A stretch of DNA of 64,000 bases from Capitella teleta (Eukaryota > Annelida > Polychaeta > Capitellidae), in NCBI GenBank assembly GCA_000328365.1, contig KB302862.1:62001-126000 (forward strand), written 5' to 3'. Every line of letters starts with the position of its first letter. Within the stretch, counting starts at the first letter, position 1. The translations under genes were made by a program, and so were the position numbers. The notes under the pieces are model-generated. The model had not been told where the DNA came from, made no database searches, and saw nothing but the letters and a program-made list of their open reading frames with translations. Shown in pieces: positions 1 to 9,351 of the stretch.

Positions 1-228
1 GGCAGTTAATGGGTTAATTAGTTGGAGAAGAAATTCAAGCTCAGCATTTCCTCTTGCTTTATAGAATCATAACTTTTGGAGAATGTGGCAGTTCTCACCT
101 GGCGGGTGAGATCGATTGGTGTCCCGAGAGGAGTTCAGTGTTTATGGAAGAAGGGAGCAATGGATGGAAATATTAAAGCAGGGAAAAGGAGACTGAAAGT
201 ACTACATGTATAGCACAAACTATAAGGC
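1..228. other. Intergenic, no feature seen
   Basis: No open frame, RNA gene or repeat is recognisable in this edge segment. Confidence 0.5.
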
Positions 229-678
229 ATGCATGGATATTCGCAACACTGTCCACCACCCAAGGTGAGATGGTTGTTGCAGCCTACAGCGACCCAACAC
301 GCCGATCACAAGCCAATGCAAGACGCCCGCCGCCTCGTTGCGAGCCTCGTGGTAAGACAACCCCCAGTGATTGTAGATTGCCCTGCCAAAGAAGCCACAT
401 ATCGAAAGTGCAGCAAGAACGTTCACTTCGCCCGCACCTGCTTAAGCCAACCAACGCAAAACTCTGTCGACACTAACTCTGACTTGGGCACAGAGGCTGA
501 TAATGACATCCACAGAATCAACACAAACAAGAATATCAAAGAAATGCTTGCTGTGGTCAATTTCCAACTGCCACAAATAAACGCCTTTATCAAGACACCA
601 CAAACCAACGCCTTTATCAAGCCACCAAAAAAAAAAAATGCATTTCTCAAGGCGCCACAAATAAATGCCAGGGCGCCC

Positions 679-715
<37 letters not shown>

Positions 716-1450
716 TTCTCGAGGCGCCTACTCAAGTACGTTTACAAAGCAAACACACAGCCAAGGGTAAAGTAGACACGAATGACATGGTCTCCTGTAT
801 GTCAGTCACGCCATGCTGCCCAATGTCGTTTTTAGTTCAATGAGAGACGTTGTGCCATGCAAAACAACGCTTATAGAGGAGCCAGTGGAATGGATCTCAA
901 ATGCACTGGAATCATCGAAGCTAATGTTGGATGCAACAAGTGCAAAAGGAAGCTAAGTTTTACATCAACACGCTGGCAAATAACTCATCCTGGGTCTTGG
1001 ATTCTGTAGAAAATTCAACCTCATCCAAATTGCTGATGAGCATTGTGTAACACTCAGTTGGCCGCTCCGACCGACTGGTGCTGTGGCGTCGTCTGCTCGG
1101 TAGACAATGGCTGATGAGTGCATCGAATGACCCATCACCATAGGCGCTGTACACATACTCAACGAGAATGACTTTGATTACACCCCACTGAAAAAAAAAT
1201 AAGAAAAAAAAATGGGCTCAACACCTGCCTCTTGGAAAGAAGACTGGAGACCCCTTGGAAGACCTCAAGCTCATCTTCCCATCAATATTTGATGGCACTG
1301 TCGGAAAATTCGACTGAGAAGCCAAGCTCCTTCTAGCACCTGAGGCCAAGCCAATACAGGTAGCTCCAAGGGCCGTTCCACAAAGTATTCTGCCTCAACT
1401 GAAAAAAGAACTGGACAAAATGCCGTTGAGTACAACTGAATATGAAATGA
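229..1450 (+). mobile_element. Ty3/gypsy-type LTR retroelement fossil (gag-pol remnant)
   Basis: A gag-like zinc-knuckle-type segment lies near 380-445. Further on (about 1240-1440) the reading resembles the pol linker that precedes reverse transcriptase in gypsy elements, with a motif like FDGTVGKFD followed by an LPQLKKELDKM-type stretch. No LTRs, integrase or full RT are seen. The copy is clearly broken, with many breaks, and truncated at its 3' side, so it looks old. An A-rich minisatellite and a long A-tract lie inside it. Family assignment rests on motif recall only. Confidence 0.55.
577..711 (+). repeat. A-rich minisatellite plus poly-A tract inside the gypsy fossil
   Basis: Three to four imperfect units of about 27-30 bases (each like ccacaaataaacgccttt...) run from about 577 to 668. 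A nearly pure A-tract of about 31 bases follows to 711. The unit spacing suggests local slippage or duplication inside the dead element. Confidence 0.65.
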
Positions 1451-1746
1451 ATTTGGCCGAAACTCACTCAATTGCTCCTCTTTCAACTGATTAATTTCAA
1501 TCCATAAATAGTACTTCAAGCCAACTTCCTGTAAAGCACGCTCCGTCTTGATAATAATTATGGCGCGAAAAGTATTCATCGCAATGCAAATCACGCAAAG
1601 CATGCGCCCCGCATAAATTATGCAAATGAGCCAAATGGCTGTGTATGTTGGGCTTATAAACTTCTTGGAATGTCGGCGTAAATTCGCTGAGTTTAATAAA
1701 AAATACTGGACGGAATCTAATTTTGAATAGTGTGGCGTTTTTAAAA
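1451..1746. other. Spacer, AT-rich, no gene
   Basis: Contains a minus-strand open frame with no recognisable domain. I see no repeat partner in the window and treat it as non-coding. Confidence 0.4.
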
Positions 1747-1857
1747 TAGATGATTTTAATACAGGACTTTTAGCGTGTCTGCCAATCCCCACGGGTTTTG
1801 ACGCCAGAAAAACTTCCAGCTTTTAACCCACAATTACCATTAGTGGAGATCTGAGAT
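1747..1857 (-). repeat. Dispersed repeat copy A (about 110 bp)
   Basis: The reverse complement matches 10757-10868 over about 110 bases with few mismatches. The shared core includes gatctcagatctcc, ggtaattgtgggttaaaa and tttttctggcgtcaaaac. The two copies are in opposite orientation and similarity stops sharply at both edges, so this is a short mobile repeat rather than a segmental duplication. Confidence 0.8.
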
Positions 1858-1884
1858 CGCCGCTGACGAAAAGGCTGCTCAAGT

Positions 1885-2400
1885 GCATGTTAATTGGATG
1901 CAGATCGCAAACATCACCAAGATCAGGCGCAACTTGAATGAGGATGCTCTGAAAAGCACCATCCACTGCCTTGTATCAAGCAGAATTGACAAAGGAAATT
2001 CTCTCCTCAACGGGGGCCCCTACCTACGAACTGCAACGTCTTCAAAATATCCAAAACACCAAGGAGCAGATTATCTGTAGGTCGTCATGAGCCATGACGC
2101 CATTTTTACACGATCTCCGCTGTCTTCCGATCAATCAACGCGTCAGATACAGGATTCTAGTGACAGTTTTTAAAGTTTTGCATGGTACGTACCGCGCCTT
2201 TCTACCTCATTAATTAGCTTATTGTGTATCAGTCGGACAGACAGACTGATACACAATAAGCTTTTGGTGTGACTGCACCACATATGTTGGACGTTTTACC
2301 CGACTATTGTTTTAGGATTTGTAGACTCTCTTTTATTTGTTTTGAAAGTCAATTGAAGACATATTTATTCCAAGAACATGGAGCGAAAAAGAGCTCCCTA
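1885..2400 (+). mobile_element. LINE (non-LTR) reverse-transcriptase C-terminal fragment
   Basis: The translated frames read like the end of a CR1/Jockey-type ORF2: STIHCLVSSRID..NSLL, then an LQ.IQNTKEQI segment and LHDLRCLPINQRVRYRIL, and finally FESQLKTYLF near 2340-2380. Reading moves between frames and meets stops, so the copy is a 5'-truncated dead LINE. A perfect hairpin (2216-2262) sits inside it. Confidence 0.75.
2216..2262. repeat. Perfect 19-bp inverted repeat, 9-base loop
   Basis: Arms 2216-2234 (agcttattgtgtatcagtc) and 2244-2262 are exact reverse complements, with loop ggacagaca. It interrupts the LINE reading just after the conserved LHG region, so it is a later local inverted duplication or a tiny palindromic insertion. 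Confidence 0.85.
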
Positions 2401-3048
2401 TAATCGCTTATTCAATGTTCAATTGTGACTGATCAAGTGACCCTATTCGGCATTCTAATTACTAGTACTCCTGTATGTTTCATTTGATCTTAAATACTTG
2501 CAAGAGATGAGAGCATTTCCGTGTACCATGCATTGTGTCCGAGAGCATAGAGGTGTCGGCAAAGCCAATGCAATTATCTCAGAATAGAGCGCATTACGTT
2601 GCTGTTCGTTAAAGTCCACCTGACATCCTAACAACCCCCCTCCCTCTTCTGTCTTTCTTTCTGCGTTTTCTCATCGGTGTTTCCTGTCAGGTGTCGTCAT
2701 CCGATAGCGTTTTGTTCCATAATAGGAGTATTCATATTAATCCGTAATTAAATTGTGAAACAGCCACTGTGTCCATATGCATGTTTTTGGTTCTCGAATG
2801 CACTAGACTGATTGGTTGGCGGACTCTCGTTGCGGAATAACTATAAACGTTGCAGGCAACCCAGAGAATAGCCAATAATTATACTCTGCCGTTACTGCAC
2901 ACAGGGACTCATCTAACACCTACCTGTGTCGGCGCACTGGCGTCCTTTAAATAAACGTCACTTGCAGCAGCGGGAATCATTTATGCAACCGTGCTTGCTG
3001 TTAACATACGACCAGCATATCTTGATTCCAAGCTCAACAGAAGAAGTG
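2401..3048. other. Upstream region of the GPCR gene
   Basis: Non-coding up to the receptor start. The receptor frame stays open back to 2926, with an in-frame ATG at 2983 in weak context. No clear TATA box was recognised. Confidence 0.4.
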
Positions 3049-4077
3049 ATGGCCAATTTTGTCGATTCTAACGACAATTCGACAATTTACATGGTGACCG
3101 AAGACACAGACGAGGATGCTGAGCATAGCTACAGCGAAACATTCAAGGCAGTGTCCATTTCGATACTTCTCTTGCTCACGGTGTTCATCATTGGTGTCAA
3201 CTCTTTAGTTATCTTAGCCTTCGCTGGTAATCACATCCCACGAACGAAATCCAACTTCTACATGTTGCTGTTAGCCATCGCTGATGTCTGTGTCGGCTTC
3301 GTCTTGCCCATCAATGTCATCTCGATTGCTGTCGATAGTCTAGCTAATAACACTACTTTCTGTATGTTTGAGACGGCCGTCACCATCGGCGTTCTGTCGA
3401 GTTCGACTTGCTGCATTCTCGCTTTGACCATTGACCGTCTGGAGGCTCTGAGGAAAGCTCTTGAATACAGCTCGGACATGTCACTTAGGATGTACTTTGA
3501 ACGCTCGGCTTTTGTGTTGTTCTTTCCATGCGTGTTGTGCCTGATTCTGCCATTTGCGTGGCACAATGACCTACAAGACACACCGGTAAAGGCATGCTAC
3601 ACGCTGTACATACTAAAAAGAAAGTTTTGCTCATACGTATTTCTTCCGATGATCTTTATTATCTTCACTGCGGTGGCTCTCACGTACATTCCGATTTTGA
3701 AAATCGCTCTGCGGCATTCTCGCTCCATTCATTCCATGGACGCAGAAGTTAATGCTGACACAGCCAATCGCAACCGACACATGAAGCATCAACTTCGGAT
3801 CCTGAAGACGGCCACCATGGTTCTGCTACCGTTCTTCGGCGGGTGGATGCCCTGGATATTTACAGCTGCCAGTGTTATCTACAATCCAGATGAGTATGCC
3901 AACCCAGGGATGCCCTTCAATATTTCCCAGTTCATTTCCTACCCGGGAGTCCTTAATTCAGGCATCAACCCGTTCATCTACGCTGCTCGGCTGCCTGAAT
4001 ACAGACAAGCTTTCAAGAAACTACTAGGCTGTAAGCCACCGCAGCCTACTGGTCCAACTAACTGCCCCAACAACTAA
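3049..4077 (+). CDS. Rhodopsin-like (class A) G-protein-coupled receptor, intronless
   Basis: Single-exon receptor of 342 residues if translation starts at 3049. That ATG has G at -3 and +4, better context than the in-frame ATG at 2983, which would add 22 residues. Seven hydrophobic spans lie at about 33-58, 70-89, 105-128, 144-160, 184-209, 244-265 and 283-303. Class A marks are visible: Asn51 in TM1 (GVNSLVIL), LAIAD with Asp79 in TM2, a Cys95/Cys173 pair placed for the TM3-ECL2 disulfide, DRL at 129-131 in place of DRY, WMP at 256-258 in TM6 and NPFIY at 297-301 in TM7. The N-terminus is acidic with an N-glycosylation sequon. It should signal from the plasma membrane through a heterotrimeric G protein. 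The ligand cannot be inferred; no subfamily signature was recognised. Confidence 0.93.
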   Translation: MANFVDSNDNSTIYMVTEDTDEDAEHSYSETFKAVSISILLLLTVFIIGVNSLVILAFAGNHIPRTKSNFYMLLLAIADVCVGFVLPINVISIAVDSLANNTTFCMFETAVTIGVLSSSTCCILALTIDRLEALRKALEYSSDMSLRMYFERSAFVLFFPCVLCLILPFAWHNDLQDTPVKACYTLYILKRKFCSYVFLPMIFIIFTAVALTYIPILKIALRHSRSIHSMDAEVNADTANRNRHMKHQLRILKTATMVLLPFFGGWMPWIFTAASVIYNPDEYANPGMPFNISQFISYPGVLNSGINPFIYAARLPEYRQAFKKLLGCKPPQPTGPTNCPNN

Positions 4078-4514
4078 TGATTGTCTGACTTGTCAATCAT
4101 TCTCCTTTAATGGGAAAGCTTAGCTGGCAGTCAAAATCTAATCTAAATTTACTTCTTCAATTGTGTGTGTGAATCTGTGTTTGCGTTTACAGGCCTATGC
4201 TCAGCGTCAACTTATTTGATTGATTTATAATAATATTACAAGTTGATTTAAGTTATGATAAGATATGGATTTATTCGTGAATGCATGCATAATTAGTTGT
4301 ATTGGGATTTTAGATTTTGAAGTTTCTGTCGTTAAATTCGGGGGGGGGGGGGGTGTGTAGAGTATTTTGCTGTATTCGCAGATTATCAGGGGAAGAGCCT
4401 TTCAATTCTGAGGACTGGAAAATAATCTGAGGTGTTTCTTTGAATAATGAGGGACTAGGTTGGACTGTGTCTGTGTGTTCGTGTTAAAATTTGAATAAGT
4501 TCATTTAAATATCA
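4078..4514. other. GPCR downstream spacer
   Basis: AT-rich non-coding sequence with a run of 14 G near 4340-4353. No canonical AATAAA was noticed close to the stop codon. Confidence 0.5.
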
Positions 4515-5045
4515 CGTGAACACACAAAGTCAAAATTTTGATATATAATAATATATTTATATAGGTTCAAGTCAAATGCAACGATGGCTTAATAATTAAT
4601 TAATCCAAGTTTGGGTCTGCAAGAATATTTTACACGATGCACAAGTCTATTCTCATCATTTTCAAATCATTCGTGATCCAAAATTGATTTTTTTTTTCGC
4701 AACTAATCCGTGAATCTTGGTAAACATTATTTCGATAACAGCCAAGATAAAATGACGGATAGACGATTAAATTGACTGGGACGATACTCCAACGAGTGCT
4801 TCACTCAAAAGTAATCAGTCTGGAAAAGCTGATGGCTTCATGAAGAGTAGAATCCATTTGTTTCGTTTGAATTTTCAGAAATATGTGCGCCAGTAGTTTA
4901 AGTTATTACACACGAAGATTCATGTCTATGCAAAATGTACATGTGCATTGCAATGCAATCCCGGAATGTGGTGTTGGCATAACCAAAGAATTGCGTTTCT
5001 TTTGCACCTAAGTAAAAATCCAAATTTTGACTTTGTGTGTTCACG
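4515..5045. mobile_element. MITE-like element with perfect 24-bp terminal inverted repeats
   Basis: Left end 4515-4538 (cgtgaacacacaaagtcaaa...) and right end 5022-5045 are exact reverse complements over 24 bases, bounding a 531-bp element without a coding frame. The inner part (about 4575-4850) is related to 6976-7260. A clear target-site duplication was not found. Confidence 0.75.
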
Positions 5046-6189
5046 CGTTCTATCATAGACCGTAAACTTTTCGAACAACTTTTATACTCGGTTATATCAA
5101 CTTAAATGAGCTGGCAGTATATAGGAACAATATGTGAGGCTCTACGGTATCAACAGTATCAATATACAAATCAAAGGGATTAATTATTCCGAAAATGAGG
5201 TCTAAAGTTTACAAAATATTCATCGACATAATTATGTGTTCCCAATAATTTAATGTAATGTTTCATTTTCATGAATTTATGTTAATTGGCGTTGTTATTC
5301 CGCTTGTTTATATTTTTGTGATTTTTGTGTATTGACATCACACGATTTACGAACAATGTATTTACATGATCTTGTGCGTTCTTTTCTGTGTAAAATTGAA
5401 CGTGATTGATTGAATTGAACATTGGGGTTTGGGCTAAGACTATTAACTGCATCGATTTCAGAATAAAAGCATTGATGCAGATCCATTGTACTCTTCCTTT
5501 TGCAGTTGAATTACTCTTTCCTTCCCGCTCACGGCGCCAATGTGCTCAAAGGCCTTCTTATTACATATCATATTATACTATTTCGATGCAGTATCCCCTG
5601 GCTGCAAGGTGATTGACATGCCATCTACCATACATAGAGCGACTGTGCCACGAGCTACTCAATCAGCATGTCTCATAGTACTCACCCTTTGCTGGAGAGG
5701 ACGGGAAGAAGGCGGGGCGACGGGTCGGTGACACCTATTGTTGCTCATGTTTACCTGACTGAGTGACTTCAGATTATATCGTCGAATACCACAGAACCCA
5801 ATAAGTTATCAAACAGCTCGATGATAGTTTCGAAACATGAGACTCCACCGGACGCTCTAGTAGTTGTCCACAGTTGTCCCATGAAAACGCTTGAGGCAAT
5901 GGACGGGGGTGTGAATTTTTGCATTTTGACCCCCAAAAGCACATTCAACATCCTTGACGTTTTCACAAAGCCACACTGAAGAAACTAAATGCTGATCCTG
6001 AAGAGCTTGCCAATTTTTGCTCTGTATTAATAAACCTTGCCTATAATTAATTATATCCAAAATATTGAAGAAAAAAAAGAAAAAGAAAAGGTGTCGCACA
6101 GCAACTTTGGCTACATCCAGAGGATAATAGACTGGATGAGTCGATGCAGAGCGCCTTCCGCCCTCATCATAGCTGTGAAACTACCACCA
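5046..6189. other. Spacer without recognised genes
   Basis: Only short open frames without domains. A TC/A-rich stretch lies at 6060-6090. Confidence 0.45.
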
Positions 6190-6920
6190 TAAAGGTCCAT
6201 GGTGGTCACGTGACACCTTACTTACAAGAAGGTCATTGCCCTTGTTTCATCAGACATATCAGCAGCATTTGATACGGTAGACCACGAGCTTCTCCTCAAC
6301 ATCCCCTGACGACTAGGCAACCAGATGATTCCCAGTAACATGTTATGCTACTCCTGAAGAGCTTCCAAGTGCACTTCAGACGTTGGAACCCCGTTTGGTG
6401 GACGTGCGTGCCTGGTTGTGTGGGTACCGTCTAAAGTTGAACGAATCGAAGACCAAGTTGAAGTTCACAATCATTACATGAAAGCATAAAAGATGAACAT
6501 AAAAGTAGGAATGCACGACGTCCACACATCATCGCACGTAAGGAGTTGTAATGTACAGCCACCTATATCATGAATGAACATGTGAAAAGTGCATGCCAGA
6601 GAGCGTACCGACAATTCAGAGTGATCAATAGACTGAAAGATGTTCTTGATCCGAAATCCCTTGAAAGCTTCTTCATTCCTGTAACAGTCACTACAAACTT
6701 AGATTACAGCAATTCTATATCATATGCTAGCAAGAAGTAGTCAAAGTCTAGTCAAGTAGTCAAAGTCAAGAAACTTCACCTGGTACAGAACGCCGCGGGA
6801 TACTAACTGGTTCCAGAAAGACAACATTTAACACATGTACAGTTCTCTTCATTTGCTGCCCGTTGCTTCACGGATTGCAAATTTTAAATTGCTCAAAATC
6901 GGTCCTAAAACCACACAATT
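6190..6920 (+). mobile_element. Degenerate LINE reverse-transcriptase fragment
   Basis: Around 6255-6300 the sequence reads SDISAAFDTVDHELLL, the palm motif typical of non-LTR RTs. About 6590-6800 reads ACQRAYRQFRVINRLKDVLD, then a TTNLDYSNS-type stretch and KLHLVQNAA. These are the ordered landmarks of the RT C-terminal half. Several frame changes, stops and an internal deletion after the palm motif make it dead. It ends near an A-rich run (6940-6978). Confidence 0.8.
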
Positions 6921-6938
6921 CAGCAGCACTTTAAGTGC

Positions 6939-6978
6939 AAAAAAAAACAAAAAACAAAAAACAAAACAAAAAACAAAA
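6939..6978 (+). repeat. A-rich simple repeat (caaaaaa)n
   Basis: Forty bases of A runs punctuated by single C, just downstream of the LINE fragment. It may be a degenerated poly-A tail. Confidence 0.7.
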
Positions 6979-7260
6979 CGCAACGATATATAATTGGCTT
7001 AATTAATAATTAGTTAATCCATGTTTGGGTCTTCCATTATATTCTACACAGGGCGCAAGTCAAACCGTTCGCGAACAAAAATTTATTCCCCTGTGCAGCC
7101 AATCCACGAATCCTTGCATACATTATTTCGAGCACTCCCACATCAAGATGACTTTGATAGACGATGAAATTGACTGGAATGATACTCCAATGAGTGCTTA
7201 ATCCGAAAGCAATCAGACTTGTTAAAATATTGCACTCTACTCTGGGAAGGCTGACGAGAG
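6976..7260. repeat. Second copy of the repeat inside the 4.5-5.0 kb MITE
   Basis: Aligns with 4575-4850: shared blocks include aatccatgtttgggtct, cattatttcga, atagacgatgaaattgactgg and gatactccaatgagtgctt. Divergence is about 20-25 percent by eye. The terminal 24-bp repeats of the other copy are not present here. Confidence 0.7.
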
Positions 7261-8560
7261 TAATATCCAGAAGCCTCCTGGAGCGTGGAGTTGATCCAAA
7301 GTTCACAAACCGCCAAGTCGGATACCGGCCGTGTATCAACAACACAACAAATATGCGTCATATGCGAGCAGGAAGAACAAGGTCTGCCATAGTCTACCTT
7401 GGATTGACCCCGTTCTGGATGCCTAAGAGTGACAACAAACCGATAGGACTGACAAATCCGACAAGCCCAGGGCTAGGACTGGTTCAAGACAGCCATATTT
7501 ACTGAATGTGTAACAGGGTTAAGAATATACAACCGACAAATATCTGCAGAGAAAATTTTGATATTGGCTCAAGTAGAGGAGATAGGAGCTCAGATCCCAT
7601 AAAATACTATAAATCCGGGCTATGAATGTCCGGAGATCCGAAAATTTCAGCAAAATAATGCTCACCCATACCTTGTTATGGTCATCGCAGACTTCTGGAA
7701 GAAGGAAAATTAACTCATGGCATTGTGATGGTTGGCACACCGCTCCCATCTCCCCACAATAGCAGAGAGACGATTCAAGGCTGTAACAACATCATCACAC
7801 AAGGCAGGGTTAATTGTGAGTATCACCGAGAATTTTGGCCGAAAAAATTGTCCCGTCCTTTCGGGGACTGGGAATATCTGAATATCTGAAAATCAAACAT
7901 ATATTTTTTTATGGTCGTCGTCGGTCGGAGCAGCCAACTGGGTGTTACACAAATGCGATGACAGGTGGTATCTCATTGGCTGCTATTTATAGTAACATTT
8001 AGTTAACTGGTCGTATTCCGCAAATACTGTGAATTCATTTTCACTCGCCTGGCCTTGTGAGCCATCTTGGGAATTCCGAGTGACGTCATATGTGAAATCG
8101 AGTGAAATGGATGTACCAAAATAGGGGTGATGTTTCATCGGTGTGTGCCGGTGCTTCTTTTCAGTAGCACCGGAGACCAGTGAAGCTCGATCAAGGATGA
8201 ATACCACGCGTCGTTCGCCGTTATTTTCTTCCGTGCAGGATCATAATGTGCGTTATGACCCACAGCAGTGCGTTATGATTATTATTTTAGCAGACGATTT
8301 TGTCCGTGTGAATAAGATGTTCTTCCGTGTACTTAAGAAATCCGTCACTCTTCGTTCAATCGAAACAACAATGCGAAGTGAAAGCAACACCTAAGGCGTA
8401 TATTGGGCATTTTCAGTTTCTGACGCCCAAATTTGCACCCACTCGGTAACACTGCTTTTGTCTAAATTAGTTCCTGGTTTTGCATCGTCCAGTCTTATGC
8501 GTTTCGTCGCTCAAGACTATCTGATTTTACCGTCTCAATTATACTATATATTATAATTAT
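7261..8560. other. Spacer without recognised genes
   Basis: Short frames only, without domain signatures. A self-complementary AT segment (tatattataattatataata) lies at about 8548-8568. Confidence 0.4.
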
Positions 8561-8574
8561 ATAATATATAGACA

Positions 8575-8830
8575 TTCACTGACTAAGACTGATGCAGAAG
8601 TGAAGTCTGAAGACAGATCAACTCATCAAGTCACAGTCACAGTGACTCAGTGTCACGATAGCGAGTGTGTGTCAGTGTGTCATATTCATTGTGAATGGGG
8701 TGGTGACTGACGGTAGTGAGTGAGTGACACTCACACTGACCGTAACACTCCCTTCAGTCACAGTGACAGTCACAGCAGACAGCTAGCTAGTGCCAGTCAT
8801 GAGTCATCATCATGCACTCTCGATCATAGT
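8575..8830. promoter_or_regulatory. TGAC/GTCA-dense cluster upstream of VCPIP1
   Basis: About 250 bases are saturated with GTCAC, TGACT, CAGTGAC and related words on both strands, including one AP-1-type TGAGTCA core near 8800. It could be a decayed minisatellite or a bZIP-site cluster. The gene start lies 520 bases downstream. Function is an inference only. Confidence 0.3.
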
Positions 8831-9351
8831 CATACTCACCTCGTGTCTCTTGACCATCACACCATTGTTTGATATACCAATCATTGACAATTGATATAGA
8901 CTAGGCTATATATGTCAGCAAACAGCTAAGTGTAAGTCTGAAATGAAGTGAGCTAATCAATCTGATTACTGTAGTGTAGAAAACAATATTTTCACTGCAT
9001 AACTGAAATTTTAGAAACTGTGAAAAAAGGGATGTACCCTGCAGTCCTTGATCTGGAAGTAGGTCTACACCAAGGGTAGCGGAGCAGTGCACTACGCTAC
9101 GGCTTGGGGAGCTAGTCTACACCCGAAACATCATTCAGCACTGATCATTTCAACATGACAGAAGTTAATTAGCAACAATTTCAAGGCAATACCCTGACTC
9201 TGAAATTAGATGAGTAAAGTGTAGCAAAGGGTAGCAAGCCTACTCACATAGGGGCAGTCCTGTGATATTTATAATGCCAGGTGGACAATGATATTTTTCC
9301 AAATACACTGGTGCCTCTTCACCCCTTATTCAGCGTATTTCCCTCCCAGGA

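Noticed and set aside
2926-3048. Longer N-terminus for the GPCR
   Set aside because: The frame's first codon at 2926 is GTG and the ATG at 2983 has weak context. ATG 3049 is better placed before the glycosylated N-terminus.
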